Source: JAGORL01 sp964372415
Lineage (GTDB): Bacteria > Patescibacteriota > Patescibacteriia > UBA9934
DNA length: 27,224 nt
Assembly (NCBI GenBank): GCA_964372415.1
Contig: CAYJQH010000010.1
Location: 1 to 27,224 of the forward strand
Reading direction: 5' to 3'
Part shown: positions 8,901-15,678 of the stretch, in pieces
Numbering within the stretch: position 1 is the first letter of the stretch
Layout: each line of letters opens with the position of its first letter
Made by a program: the position numbers and the translations under genes
Notes under the pieces: model-generated
Database searches by the model: none
Told to the model about the DNA's origin: nothing
The model's input: only the letters and a program-made list of their open reading frames with translations

Positions 8901-11900
8901 TAAGATCCCAAGTTTTGAGTTGGTAACCCTCAAGATCTGATCCCTCCCAGGTATAAAAGACGGCTTCGTTATCTGAACTTACATTCGCCACTGCTTGAGC
9001 TTTGGTGACACAGGCTCGCAGATATGTGTAGTACTCTAAGGCCTCGTTACTAAGATTGGTAAATTCGTCGCAACCCACGTCTTCTTCAGAACAAGTTTGA
9101 GCTGTATCAGGAATAAAGTACATCGGAAAAACACCTTCTGGTTCGTAGAGCGTCGGCTCTTGCTTATAGGTGTCGTAGCCCGAACATTCAGCCGGACAAA
9201 CGTCGAGTTCGGAAACGATGCCGGTTACGAGCGGGTCGCCGTTTGTGGGAGTGTAAGCGCTACAGCCCACATCATTTTCGCTACAAACTTGAGCGTAGTT
9301 AGCGCAATCTGCCGGGTCGTCAGAGCCACCATCGCACCCCAGGTAACTGGGCGGGACTTTGGCGACGATCGTTGATAGATCGGTAGCTGAGTAGGCTTCG
9401 TGATAGCTAGAAGCGTCTTCACCCTGCTCGATTTGCACGTCGTCAAAATACACGTCGCCAAAGAGCTCAACATAAGCCGTAATCAAGGCGGCAGGATTCG
9501 TAACTATTGGCGAAGTAAAAGTACAACTTACACGCTCATAGTTGGTGTCAGTTGGCGTAAAGGCCAACTCCAAGCCGTCGTTCAGGTTGTCGCCGCCCAA
9601 ACCCGCATTTTTAATAACACAATCCCCAACAATACTCGTGCCAGTAAAATCAATATCTGTCGCTGCATCGCTTGAAGCAAAACCCAAACGTAGACGAGCT
9701 AAATCAAGACCACCACTCGCCTTTTGTCTAGCGTAGAAAGACAAAGTATAAAAACGACCCTGACTGTAGGCTATTCCGGGTTGAGTTACTGTGCCCGTGC
9801 CTGGATTAACTACATTTCGACCACTCCGAGCAACGGTACCCGAAGGGTCAACAATAGCCGGACTGGTAAAAATCCAAGAATCTGGCGAGCCGTCATTATT
9901 GGTTTCAGCTTCAAATCCAGGGTTTGCCACGATGTTCAGGCGAAGGTCGTCATCCCTTTCTACAAGCTCACGACAGCCACCGTCATCGGCATCACATTCT
10001 TCTACTGCGGCCGTAAAGTAAATGCGTTCGTTGTAAGCATCTGGGTCGGCATCGGCAAGAGCGATGTCGTCAACTGGTTGCCAGTCGTAAGTACCGTCAC
10101 CCTCAGGGTCTTCTTTTTGGGTGGCATACCACAAGCAACCGGCGTTACTTTCGTTGCACGGGCCGTAATCGAGCGTTGTTTGTAAAAATGATTCTTCGCC
10201 CTCTTCGCCGTCAAAAGTTAAACACGAGGCGTATTGTGACGGGCAAGACTCACCGCGGAAACGCCAGACGTTTTCTTCGGCCACGCAGTAGCCGTAACCA
10301 CCGGTACAGCTGCCGTCATCCCCTTCCGAAATACAGCTTGGCATGTCCACGCACTCTGTTTGCCGTTCATCCGAGGCAGCGATCTCAAGGAGCTGTCCGT
10401 TAACGAACGCTTTGCACTGCGTTTCCGGATACTTAAGAACCCAGTTAGGATCGATCATTTTGCACCAAGGATGATTGGCATCGGCCAAGCCTTCGCTATT
10501 ACAAACATGAAAACCATCCAGTACTTCCTGAAGGGTCACTGGGCTATTAAAATTGTTGTATGGCGACTCAGCCGCCAATTCCCAGCCGACAGAAATAGCT
10601 CGCGCCTTTCTGAGCTTAACTAGATTTCCAGCGCAGTAACCATACGTATAACAGAAGGGGTCCTGGTTTCTGGCCAAATCAGCCGAAGGAAGAAGCGGCC
10701 AATCACCATGCAAAAGCCCTTCTTCTACTGCTTCTTCAATGGTTAGTGGCACGCCGCTTTCAGAGCGAGCAATGGCGGTAATCAAACTCTGATCGGCGAC
10801 ACAGTTATATAGTCCGCGACTCACAGGACAAGATCCAAAATCGTTCAGGATGCTGTAGTTAGTAATCTCAAGCGGAGTGAAGGTCAAAAGACTACGGAAT
10901 TGATCTCGGGCATTTGCTGCATTAGATGTTCCGAGAGACTCTATATCAGCAAAAGGGTCGGGCCATTCGGCATCCAGATTAAAAAGACCAGCATAAAGTT
11001 TTTGCGTAAGCTCTGAAAGGAGGGTGTTGGTAAAAACCGAACCCGCTTGAATGCCTACTTGAAGTAGGGCGTCAGTGTTTGCAATAAGAGCTCGTCCGGC
11101 CTCAAATGGCACTGATTTTGCCTGCCTCTTCCCATCAACGTATTCTAAAGAAACAAACTCTGCTGGAGTTTCAACATTACCAGTAATGAAGTCAGCAACA
11201 TCCTGGAAACCATTAACTTGAATGTGCTTTAGAGTGGCCGCGTTCGCTTTCTCAAGAGCTTGCGAAAAAATATTTGATTGAACTTGCAGGCCGACGGCAA
11301 ATTCGTTCTTCTCCTCATCGTAGACGTTAGCTAGCTCAGTAAGAATCAGGCCGTTCTTAAAAACTCCACCGTCTTCTCCTTGAACCTGAGCAATAAAACC
11401 CTCCCAGTTATTTACAATTTCCTGAAAATCACATTTTGGTTCTGGTCTTTCAAAAGCCGCTGCAATACCCAAACTGAGAACAATGCGAATTTCGAGACCC
11501 GGGTCGCAAAGGTTAAAACCCTCAAAACTATTTTGCAATAAGCCAACTGCTTCTCCGGCCACGGCCGCCCCAAAGTCAGCAAAATACTCACCAGGTTGCT
11601 GATTGTTGAATAAGGCTTGATCGCCGTTACCACCCGATGAAATAAACACGGCTGCGTCATAGGCCAAGCGATTGGCCGCGAAGCTCATGAGGTTGACGAC
11701 GTAAGAGGCGACCAATCCAGCTTGAAACTGGCGCTTCAGGCTTCGTAACACCTCAACGGCAGAATCCACTTGAGCTTGCAAGTCAGAGGTAACGACCGTA
11801 GCCGTTTGCGCATGCGCAGTTTTGGGGTGAAATAAAATTGTGCCAAACGGCAACAAAACCAAAACCATAGCCAGGGCAGCGAATAGACGATGTGGTTGGC

Positions 11901-11910
11901 CAAGGTGCAT
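2977..11910 (-). CDS. Giant secreted Cys-rich multidomain surface protein (2977 aa)
   Basis: An uninterrupted 8.9-kb frame. Residues 10-35 form a signal peptide (hydrophobic core ALAMVLVLL, likely cleavage after AHA). Residues 36-350 are mostly helical and nearly free of Cys, with only C135 and C160. From 360 on there are about 126 more cysteines. CX6C pairs recur at 556, 585, 639, 876, 940, 1144, 1392, 1503, 1545 and 1652, often as CSxxDVGC followed by an aromatic residue. CX5CX5C clusters lie at 1609-1621, 2055-2073 and 2082-2099. Residues about 657-835 resemble a carbohydrate-binding jelly roll (NPGFE start, YTLSFYAR, VYFDDVQIE end), with a second, more divergent copy at about 1163-1340. 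Residues 2796-2905 hold PKD-like signatures (VDWGDGE, YSHVYTC). There is no C-terminal anchor or LPXTG. It lies 6 nt after the Ca-binding membrane protein gene, with no SD. Adhesion or cell-surface attachment is inference. Confidence 0.85.
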   Translation of the reverse strand: MHLGQPHRLFAALAMVLVLLPFGTILFHPKTAHAQTATVVTSDLQAQVDSAVEVLRSLKRQFQAGLVASYVVNLMSFAANRLAYDAAVFISSGGNGDQALFNNQQPGEYFADFGAAVAGEAVGLLQNSFEGFNLCDPGLEIRIVLSLGIAAAFERPEPKCDFQEIVNNWEGFIAQVQGEDGGVFKNGLILTELANVYDEEKNEFAVGLQVQSNIFSQALEKANAATLKHIQVNGFQDVADFITGNVETPAEFVSLEYVDGKRQAKSVPFEAGRALIANTDALLQVGIQAGSVFTNTLLSELTQKLYAGLFNLDAEWPDPFADIESLGTSNAANARDQFRSLLTFTPLEITNYSILNDFGSCPVSRGLYNCVADQSLITAIARSESGVPLTIEEAVEEGLLHGDWPLLPSADLARNQDPFCYTYGYCAGNLVKLRKARAISVGWELAAESPYNNFNSPVTLQEVLDGFHVCNSEGLADANHPWCKMIDPNWVLKYPETQCKAFVNGQLLEIAASDERQTECVDMPSCISEGDDGSCTGGYGYCVAEENVWRFRGESCPSQYASCLTFDGEEGEESFLQTTLDYGPCNESNAGCLWYATQKEDPEGDGTYDWQPVDDIALADADPDAYNERIYFTAAVEECDADDGGCRELVERDDDLRLNIVANPGFEAETNNDGSPDSWIFTSPAIVDPSGTVARSGRNVVNPGTGTVTQPGIAYSQGRFYTLSFYARQKASGGLDLARLRLGFASSDAATDIDFTGTSIVGDCVIKNAGLGGDNLNDGLELAFTPTDTNYERVSCTFTSPIVTNPAALITAYVELFGDVYFDDVQIEQGEDASSYHEAYSATDLSTIVAKVPPSYLGCDGGSDDPADCANYAQVCSENDVGCSAYTPTNGDPLVTGIVSELDVCPAECSGYDTYKQEPTLYEPEGVFPMYFIPDTAQTCSEEDVGCDEFTNLSNEALEYYTYLRACVTKAQAVANVSSDNEAVFYTWEGSDLEGYQLKTWDLIESNLGSSPYTHNGSGIVDSAPGLAPCSNWTATDIGIICSDAIDVNGDTVYDWDTTTCDEHADIFTNSDCREFYDANGGIHYREWSKSVTVSDACTAYRKTELAGVDLAAQQANCTNSGGFYEAVSGTCRYNGLAEESEGCSANVNGCRSFTGGRSRNSRIVIEDFFEEGTVTNWDTSSAANATLSNESLATGGHSIAATDEFSNFFFDNGSVCATAGGCPGTAASLGGTCTVSEGDRYCGELQDELFTGKTYTISFIAKGSGTLDVGFDLAAVQGALAATDVPFGSVALTSDWQTFTLGPVDITSEAYPSFEDGTQLVFDPSSLAYVDNIVLREGEDNITLIKNSWVTPATCDQSPTGASSPQYHLGCQEYTTQDNETVYAKSFSRLCDSDEVGCEDFFLTQESASPYAEIFNATCSNPAGAPVTSATSCYYQNDGAGGFDTSSEYLCTIAVGFSSCNFSLNWYVAPGDLPTHLNYGPEAEIVSADSDVFLVINDDVTCSSGSAGCQEVGNIDWNQDRNSTKGATSVFLLNDPDTYADTLCSADALFCAAWGTDNDGTFFFKDPIDQTCEYRTDVTVNGAAYDGWFRTGNDDFCYGTCTDGLTACSSDAECSGGDTCNTKDPSYLVGGDFSGVWRNGDAAYGGWTATCPSENSTCSEFQDPLDVPSNDLYGEGDGAQYFYLNNENLDENSLPDSQKCNDEVSQKEGCILFNDTTEPAQGFNASATDIASLHADALFGQAPFSLVDPIDCETGDSTIITTTGEAVDLCANRCGYDLGLINDITDGVDFAAKIVNDETGAGADTSIWNIDNLYTFGGSCYVDSDCPAVRSQAGEDIAGNCKADVRVNPKSDPDPNDPVPRLENDTNTILKVNRDRQCSEWLSCADAQTVWDERTNTYRTICGDIELCSEYSSLGNSSFCSKWEFDRPEVVFTADEYVERDVSWYGDEYSGYSIPEIFPVQTLAQANVSPPAGSCNLFDALERGEVSEADYDTYHGEPCTLEEDCGGDGGSDGTDYCVDDEVQDYRLVLDAGTCSEDFGESCTAGYCKKTGAACSSTTDCGTDGGNCITGSCYDVDVTALCTSDDECAEGQVCLGSTCATQTSYNTVEEYNANPANPCGGDTFAASVNLKTGSCIRNECLLTPQGDSFDPGESEGKLCRAYPEVNSPFSNEIVDRWLDSETNESVSEDSVSFDWEDEAYDLRSNFENAQICAPGQVCDCSYKKITFGEGGDIKYFSPDFKEKDERGICSSGEVGKRCSQDSECDSSATSQDGLCSLPSKEDLLLGLDGYCLEKDSSINILGDRAKNACLTWLPVDQLAGSTDLYAKYITAGVSEDLYYCGKAKTFANVRAEDWQGCAAIKGEDGLGSGTGTGVTLKESDDCRFTVTCPDGFWAVSGRARYGTGAEKGEGTIAEECNNSVTNFNNHSCPYICVPKHSVHDDGSICTVPDSNVSYEGASVSGTYFYHVNDYGAFGDYYDSTYTDCTYYGASLEDDELGVVGFNAHGDINDALGGDISPDYQFVNNNNASNIYDTSKLITPYPACLSLVQTASSDVDVYNAAWTDRILGPKSTTVISVGDNGSYDKNTTVTPFGQARSPDDIENGLNAAGINDPTPAAIPSCYESLTKSFYRPSNLDDVTACDGNGLGFGSNNENPEARDYLDWFAGDSTSAELGAADPVSTIADRLMQLFAIPLDVWRWDPEEEFLVGAGEPLGSYQIQEDPDVNFTIEEWDLRATEGIPPTVWALDTAHCTGTECEEGRLDAITVNEQDSGEQSAFEFFRAYLKFYAAAYKEQLPIRRVIVDWGDGEQSGSDSPDNFYKNHRGLQEGRTTSKCATNDEWGMTEVSCDPNYFSYSHVYTCSSTLLLEGPACGADANGDGAPDNTPCVNNFRSTDATCSFQPKIHVRDNWGWCTGICTAGSVDGTDGCYDGDLELANANEEFDECDYTHYPEGNSEVDPWIYYDGVITVDPDPQTVISP

Positions 11911-11916
11911 AGCTGA

Positions 11917-12594
11917 CTAAGGGGTTGGCATGGTTCCTTCAAGAATCTGACTGGTCACATTCTGCAGCGCCCCTGAAGACTCAAGTTCGGCAATAAGTTG
12001 GTCGTAAAGAGTTTGCACTTCTGCATCAGACAAGCCATTTATTTCGTCTGGGTTCGCACCGGCATTAATGAGGGTAGAACGAATCTCGGCCACGTCCAGA
12101 TTTTTGAGCGAATCAAGGCCGGCCTGCAGCCTGGCGGCTTCGGCAGCGATGGCTGCCTGGTCTTCTGTCACAAAACCAGCGGAATTACCTGGCACAACCG
12201 TCTCCTTTACGTCCCCGCATTCCTTACCTAAAGTGCAATTCGGATCCTGACCGGAGGTAATTTCGTTACTGTCGCTTAAACCGTCGGAATCTGAATCGGC
12301 TAAATAAGGACTGGTTTTAAAAACGTACAGTTCATCGTAATCAGAAACTGTGTCGCCGTCGGTGTCAGCAGCCTTTTGGGCTGCCGTCTCGGCTGATTCT
12401 TTTTCGGCGCCAGTCAGCAAACGCGGCCCAGTGTAGTTAACCGTGAAAGGCTTGGCCATGTGGGCCCAAACGTATTGCACTCCAAAGACGAGCGCACCCA
12501 AACCGCACAAGATAACAAAAAACAAACCAGCCTTTTGTTCCCGGCTCAACTGTGGCTCCGAGCGTTCTGCCACCACCAGGTGGTCGTCTTGCAT
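11917..12594 (-). CDS. Membrane-anchored protein with thrombospondin type-3 Ca-binding repeats
   Basis: The protein has a short cytoplasmic N-terminus, one membrane segment (about residues 27-48 of the longest frame, LFFVILCGLGALVFGVQYVW) and an outside domain. This carries two Asp-rich loops, DTDGDTVSDYDE (81-92) and DSDSDGLSDSNE (104-115), the typical calcium-binding thrombospondin type-3/EF-hand-like repeats. A helical Ala/Leu-rich region follows (about 150-218). The longest frame starts at 12606, but that ATG sits inside a perfect TATAAT. I therefore favour the ATG at 12594 (225 residues). The giant Cys-rich gene follows after 6 nt, so the two are probably co-transcribed and may work together at the surface; that partnership is inference. 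Confidence 0.8.
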   Translation of the reverse strand: MQDDHLVVAERSEPQLSREQKAGLFFVILCGLGALVFGVQYVWAHMAKPFTVNYTGPRLLTGAEKESAETAAQKAADTDGDTVSDYDELYVFKTSPYLADSDSDGLSDSNEITSGQDPNCTLGKECGDVKETVVPGNSAGFVTEDQAAIAAEAARLQAGLDSLKNLDVAEIRSTLINAGANPDEINGLSDAEVQTLYDQLIAELESSGALQNVTSQILEGTMPTP

Positions 12595-12604
12595 AGACGG
12601 GAAC

Positions 12605-12613
12605 ATTATATCA
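12605..12613 (-). promoter_or_regulatory. Extended -10 promoter of the surface-protein operon
   Basis: On the minus strand the sequence reads TGA-TATAAT, a consensus -10 with a TGN extension. It ends 10 nt before the ATG at 12594. No good -35 is visible, as is common with extended -10 elements. Transcription would start at about 12598. Confidence 0.5.
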
Positions 12614-12631
12614 TGTGAACTACTTACTTGG

Positions 12632-12649
12632 AGCTGTTAGCTGTTAGCC
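12632..12649. repeat. Heptamer repeat, AGCTGTT type (copy A)
   Basis: Two exact AGCTGTT units followed by AGCC lie in the short gap between ksgA and the Ca-binding protein gene. The same 7-nt periodic word occurs at 15629-15678 and, diverged, at 25447-25598. Confidence 0.55.
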
Positions 12650-12658
12650 TCGTTTCCG

Positions 12659-13429
12659 CTAAACGCTTGGAGACAAGGTTTGAGCAAGCTGCCGCCAGTT
12701 TTCAGTCGACAATTCCTCGGCTCGGGCGTGGGGCGAAAGGCCCATGGCGATGAGCTCTTGTTTGATCACTTCCGAAGCAGCCACGCCGTGATCTTCAAGG
12801 TTGCGGTGGAGTTGCTTGCGGCGACTGCCAAAACCAATTTTTGCCAGGACAATAATTTTTTCTCGAGTGTTATCTCCAGGCCGTGTTCGTAAATCTAAAA
12901 CCACAGAATCTACCTTAGGGGGTGGTACAAAAGCTCCGGGTTTTACTATGCATACTCGTCGCACCTCGGCATAGAGCTGTACGGCAACCGATAAGATACC
13001 CATGTTTCCTGGCCTGGCCATCATCCGCTCCCCTACTTCGCGTTGCACCATAATGACGAGCTGCTTGGGTGGCCGCGGCGCCGTGAGCGCTTGCATAATA
13101 ATGGCATTGGCCGCGTTGTACGGCAGATTGCCAATAAATACCCAGGTGCGTTTACCGACGAGTCCCGCATAATCAACAGTCGCCGCGTCCATATGAAGCA
13201 AGGTCGCCTTAGGAAAACGCTCGTGGAGATCCGGCAACAAGTCACGATCAGCTTCAATGAGCACTAATTCGCGTCGGGCCTTTTTGAGCAATCGTTCAGT
13301 TAAAGCCCCAGTACCGGGTCCAACCTCGATCACTACGTCGTCAGGGTCTACATCGAGAGCGGCTACAATCTTATCAATTACCTTTTGGTCACGAAGAAAA
13401 TGTTGTCCAAAGGACTTTTTAGCGTACAT
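12659..13429 (-). CDS. rsmA: 16S rRNA (adenine(1518)-N6/adenine(1519)-N6)-dimethyltransferase
   Basis: RsmA/KsgA dimethylates two adjacent adenines in helix 45 of 16S rRNA late in small-subunit assembly, using S-adenosylmethionine. The 256-residue protein has the family marks in order: the N-terminal KSFGQHFL (5-12), SAM motif I EVGPGTGAL (35-43), an acidic residue after strand 2 (E59), the catalytic motif IV NLPYN (101-105), and FVPPPKVDS (167-175). The C-terminal helical domain is complete. The start ATG is at 13429; no convincing SD is seen. Its upstream neighbour is the YrdC/Sua5 gene, 75 nt away. Confidence 0.95.
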   Translation of the reverse strand: MYAKKSFGQHFLRDQKVIDKIVAALDVDPDDVVIEVGPGTGALTERLLKKARRELVLIEADRDLLPDLHERFPKATLLHMDAATVDYAGLVGKRTWVFIGNLPYNAANAIIMQALTAPRPPKQLVIMVQREVGERMMARPGNMGILSVAVQLYAEVRRVCIVKPGAFVPPPKVDSVVLDLRTRPGDNTREKIIVLAKIGFGSRRKQLHRNLEDHGVAASEVIKQELIAMGLSPHARAEELSTENWRQLAQTLSPSV

Positions 13430-13504
13430 ATAAAGATATTTTCACCACCCCGCCTTTATTCCCCTGTCTTAATTACGAGTCCTCGGGGTTAAAGAAGTCT
13501 CAGA

Positions 13505-14107
13505 CTATATTTCGTGCGGGATATGTATTCCTCCCTGACGAATCACCTGCACCTGTGAGCCTTCACAGCGCACCGCGGTAGAAGCCGGGTTAAAAGGTAA
13601 AACGCCGGCATCAAGGTAAGCGTCCGGGCCATATTTTTTGCCAAAAATTCTAGGTATTACGCGCGAGGTGTATGGGGCGTCGCTCCCCGAGGGATTGGCG
13701 CTTGAAGCCACAATGGGACGCCCGAGTTGATTAGCGAGTTCAGAAGCTACAGGATGCGATGACTTACGAACCGATTGTTCGCCACGGCGCACGCACAAAG
13801 CAACAACCGGGGTCCTGGTGGCCACGGGAGCAATAATATTGAGAGGCCCTGGCCAATACTTTTTTACTAATTCTTGGGCCCGTGGCGACAAACGGACATA
13901 TGTTTCTGGATCGGCATCAGTTGGCAGAATAATTGGCAACCCTTTGTCAGGCGAGCGACCCTTAGCCGATAACAGCTTGCGCACCGCGGCTTCGTTTGTG
14001 GCGTCACAACCTATGCCGTAGCTCGTCTCGGTAGGAAAAATAATTACCCCGCCTTCTTCAAGGAGTCGTACCGCCTCTCTAAGTTGATCAAGGCTTAAAC
14101 GACGCAT
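13505..14107 (-). CDS. Threonylcarbamoyl-AMP synthase (YrdC/Sua5/YciO family)
   Basis: This family makes threonylcarbamoyl-adenylate from Thr, bicarbonate and ATP for the t6A37 modification of ANN-decoding tRNAs. Visible marks are the strand IIFPTETSYGIGCDA near the N-terminus, the KGRSPDKGLPI basic ATP-binding loop and SSANPSGSDA further on. The open frame extends upstream to 14275, but that part lies inside the epimerase gene and does not look like this family. I therefore start at the ATG at 14107 (MRRLSLDQLREAVRLL), which gives 200 residues, the usual YrdC length, and a 20-nt overlap with the epimerase. There is no extra C-terminal Sua5 domain. Confidence 0.88.
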   Translation of the reverse strand: MRRLSLDQLREAVRLLEEGGVIIFPTETSYGIGCDATNEAAVRKLLSAKGRSPDKGLPIILPTDADPETYVRLSPRAQELVKKYWPGPLNIIAPVATRTPVVALCVRRGEQSVRKSSHPVASELANQLGRPIVASSANPSGSDAPYTSRVIPRIFGKKYGPDAYLDAGVLPFNPASTAVRCEGSQVQVIRQGGIHIPHEI

Positions 14108-15050
14108 ACGACGAACGACCAAAGGTTTCTTTATACCAAGCATACGTGGTTTTAAGTCCAGCCTCAAATGAGGTGTGCGGCTGCCAAGCCAAAAGTAATT
14201 TTGCGGCGCTCGGATCAAGCACGCTATGCAACACCTCCCCCTCACGATACGGCTCATACCTGAGCGGATGTTCATGACCGTGAAGTTTAAATAAAAGCTG
14301 AATGAGCTCGTTCACGCTTGTTGCCTGACCGCTCGCCACGTTAACAATACCTTCAGCTCCCGTCGTGATTGTTTGCTTCAAAGCATCGACGGCGTCAGCG
14401 ATGTACAAAAAATCACGAGTCGCTGTGCCGTCGCCAAAAATCGTGAACGGCTCACCGGTCACAAGGAGCCTGTCCAGGAACTGGGCAATCACGCTTCCCT
14501 CACCGGCCGGTTTAGTTACTTGTTGACGCGGGCCGTAAAGATTGGAAAAACGGAGCGCCGCAAAGCTAAAACCAAAATTTTTAGCCGCTTGCTCCAAATA
14601 CCATTCAAAAACTTGTTTAGTGATGCCGTAAGGACTTAAGGGCGTAGTGTCCCACAATTCCGGCGTTGGTCGCCAAGGGTGATTGCCGTAAATGGCGCCG
14701 CCAGATGAAGCGAAAACTATTTTTTTGACTCCGGCTTCGCGCGCCCGCGTAATTAAATCAAGTGATTCTATAAGATTCCTCTCAGCATCAAAGATGGGGT
14801 TCTCAATAGATTTGGTCACGCTTATTTGCGCCGCCAAGTGCACAATCACTTCTGGTTTTTCAGCTAGCATGATATCGCGTACTTGGGGATCAGAAAAACG
14901 CAGCCTAAACGTCATGGCTTCTGAATTAGGGAAACGCAATCGGGTCCTCTCGTGATGATCAACAACGATTAGCCGATGACCATCCTTAACGAGCGCATCA
15001 ACGAGGTGCGACCCCACAAACCCCGCCCCACCGGTAACCAAAATTGTCAT
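14088..15050 (-). CDS. NAD-dependent nucleotide-sugar epimerase/dehydratase
   Basis: This is an extended short-chain dehydrogenase/reductase of 320 residues. The N-terminal Rossmann NAD-binding motif is GGAGFVG (7-13), with HLAAQ at 71-75. The catalytic triad is visible as S115/S116 (FASSGG) and Y141/K145 (YGITK). The C-terminal substrate domain is complete, with FGDGTATRDFLYIAD and NVASGQATSV. This is the UDP-glucose/GlcNAc 4-epimerase type, but the exact sugar cannot be read off. It probably supplies sugars for envelope glycans. It lies 8 nt after the shortened epimerase-like gene and overlaps the YrdC gene by 20 nt, so the three are likely one transcript. Confidence 0.9.
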   Translation of the reverse strand: MTILVTGGAGFVGSHLVDALVKDGHRLIVVDHHERTRLRFPNSEAMTFRLRFSDPQVRDIMLAEKPEVIVHLAAQISVTKSIENPIFDAERNLIESLDLITRAREAGVKKIVFASSGGAIYGNHPWRPTPELWDTTPLSPYGITKQVFEWYLEQAAKNFGFSFAALRFSNLYGPRQQVTKPAGEGSVIAQFLDRLLVTGEPFTIFGDGTATRDFLYIADAVDALKQTITTGAEGIVNVASGQATSVNELIQLLFKLHGHEHPLRYEPYREGEVLHSVLDPSAAKLLLAWQPHTSFEAGLKTTYAWYKETFGRSSYASFKP

Positions 15051-15058
15051 ACAGCTTC

Positions 15059-15622
15059 TTAAACGCCTTGAATAACGCCAGTTTTTGAGTCATCTAAACA
15101 AGCTAGCAACTCCTTAACTGCCGTTGTGGCCTGCTCGTTGTCACGCACATTACTGAGGCGTAATGCTGCATAAGGAATTTCGTACTGATGAAAGTAATAA
15201 TTCAAATAACGTTCCCCCGCAAGTTTAGAAATTGTGTAGGGGGTTGTAGGTTCAGAAATTAAGACCGAAGCAAAAATAATTTTCTTTACCTTGGTTTCTT
15301 TAGCGCCCTCAAAAACTCTGAGAGAACCCAAAATGTTATGTTTGGCGCTAGTTAGCGGATCAGCAGCCGAATTTTGTTCAGCAACGTGGGCCGCCAAATG
15401 AAAAACTACGTCTGGTTTATATTCAAGAAAAACATCAATGAGCTCTGGTTTGCGAATATCGAGTTTTACATACATCGCTAGAGCGTTCTTAGCCTTGGGC
15501 TTAGGATCAGCAAAATCAACCACTATGACCTTAAAATCACGCTCAGCTAGCTCATTGACAAGTTGGGAGCCAATAAAGCCGACGCCGCCGGTTACTAAGG
15601 CTGTTTGATACGCTTGTTTCAT
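15059..15622 (-). CDS. Shortened epimerase-like SDR protein
   Basis: At 187 residues this is a relative of the preceding family but much shorter than the usual ~300. The Rossmann start TGGVGFIGSQ (11-20), HLAAH (75-79) and YTISK (Y129, K133) are present. The serine region is compressed to FASVLIS, and only about 10 residues separate it from the YXXXK, where the full-length neighbour has about 25. After RLSNVRD (155-161) nearly the whole sugar-binding C-terminal domain is missing. It may be a decayed duplicate, a heterodimer partner of the full-length epimerase or a compact reductase. The frame is intact with a normal stop, which argues against a simple pseudogene. ATG at 15622, no clear SD. 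Confidence 0.8.
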   Translation of the reverse strand: MKQAYQTALVTGGVGFIGSQLVNELAERDFKVIVVDFADPKPKAKNALAMYVKLDIRKPELIDVFLEYKPDVVFHLAAHVAEQNSAADPLTSAKHNILGSLRVFEGAKETKVKKIIFASVLISEPTTPYTISKLAGERYLNYYFHQYEIPYAALRLSNVRDNEQATTAVKELLACLDDSKTGVIQGV

Positions 15623-15628
15623 AACTTC

Positions 15629-15678
15629 AGCTATTAGCTTTTAGAGATTAGCTAGCTAGCTGTTAGTCTTTAGCTGAT
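15629..15678. repeat. Heptamer repeat, AGCTNTT type (copy B)
   Basis: Read on the plus strand, seven units follow with period 7: AGCTATT, AGCTTTT, AGAGATT, AGCTAGC, then after one extra T AGCTGTT, AGTCTTT, AGCTGAT. The array fills the gap between prfB and the short SDR gene and runs into the end of prfB, so the last residues of RF2 (SAKD and stop) are encoded by repeat units. Confidence 0.65.

Noticed and set aside
14108..14275. N-terminal extension of the YrdC frame
   Set aside because: It lies inside the epimerase gene, and the residues do not resemble the family; the ATG at 14107 gives normal length.
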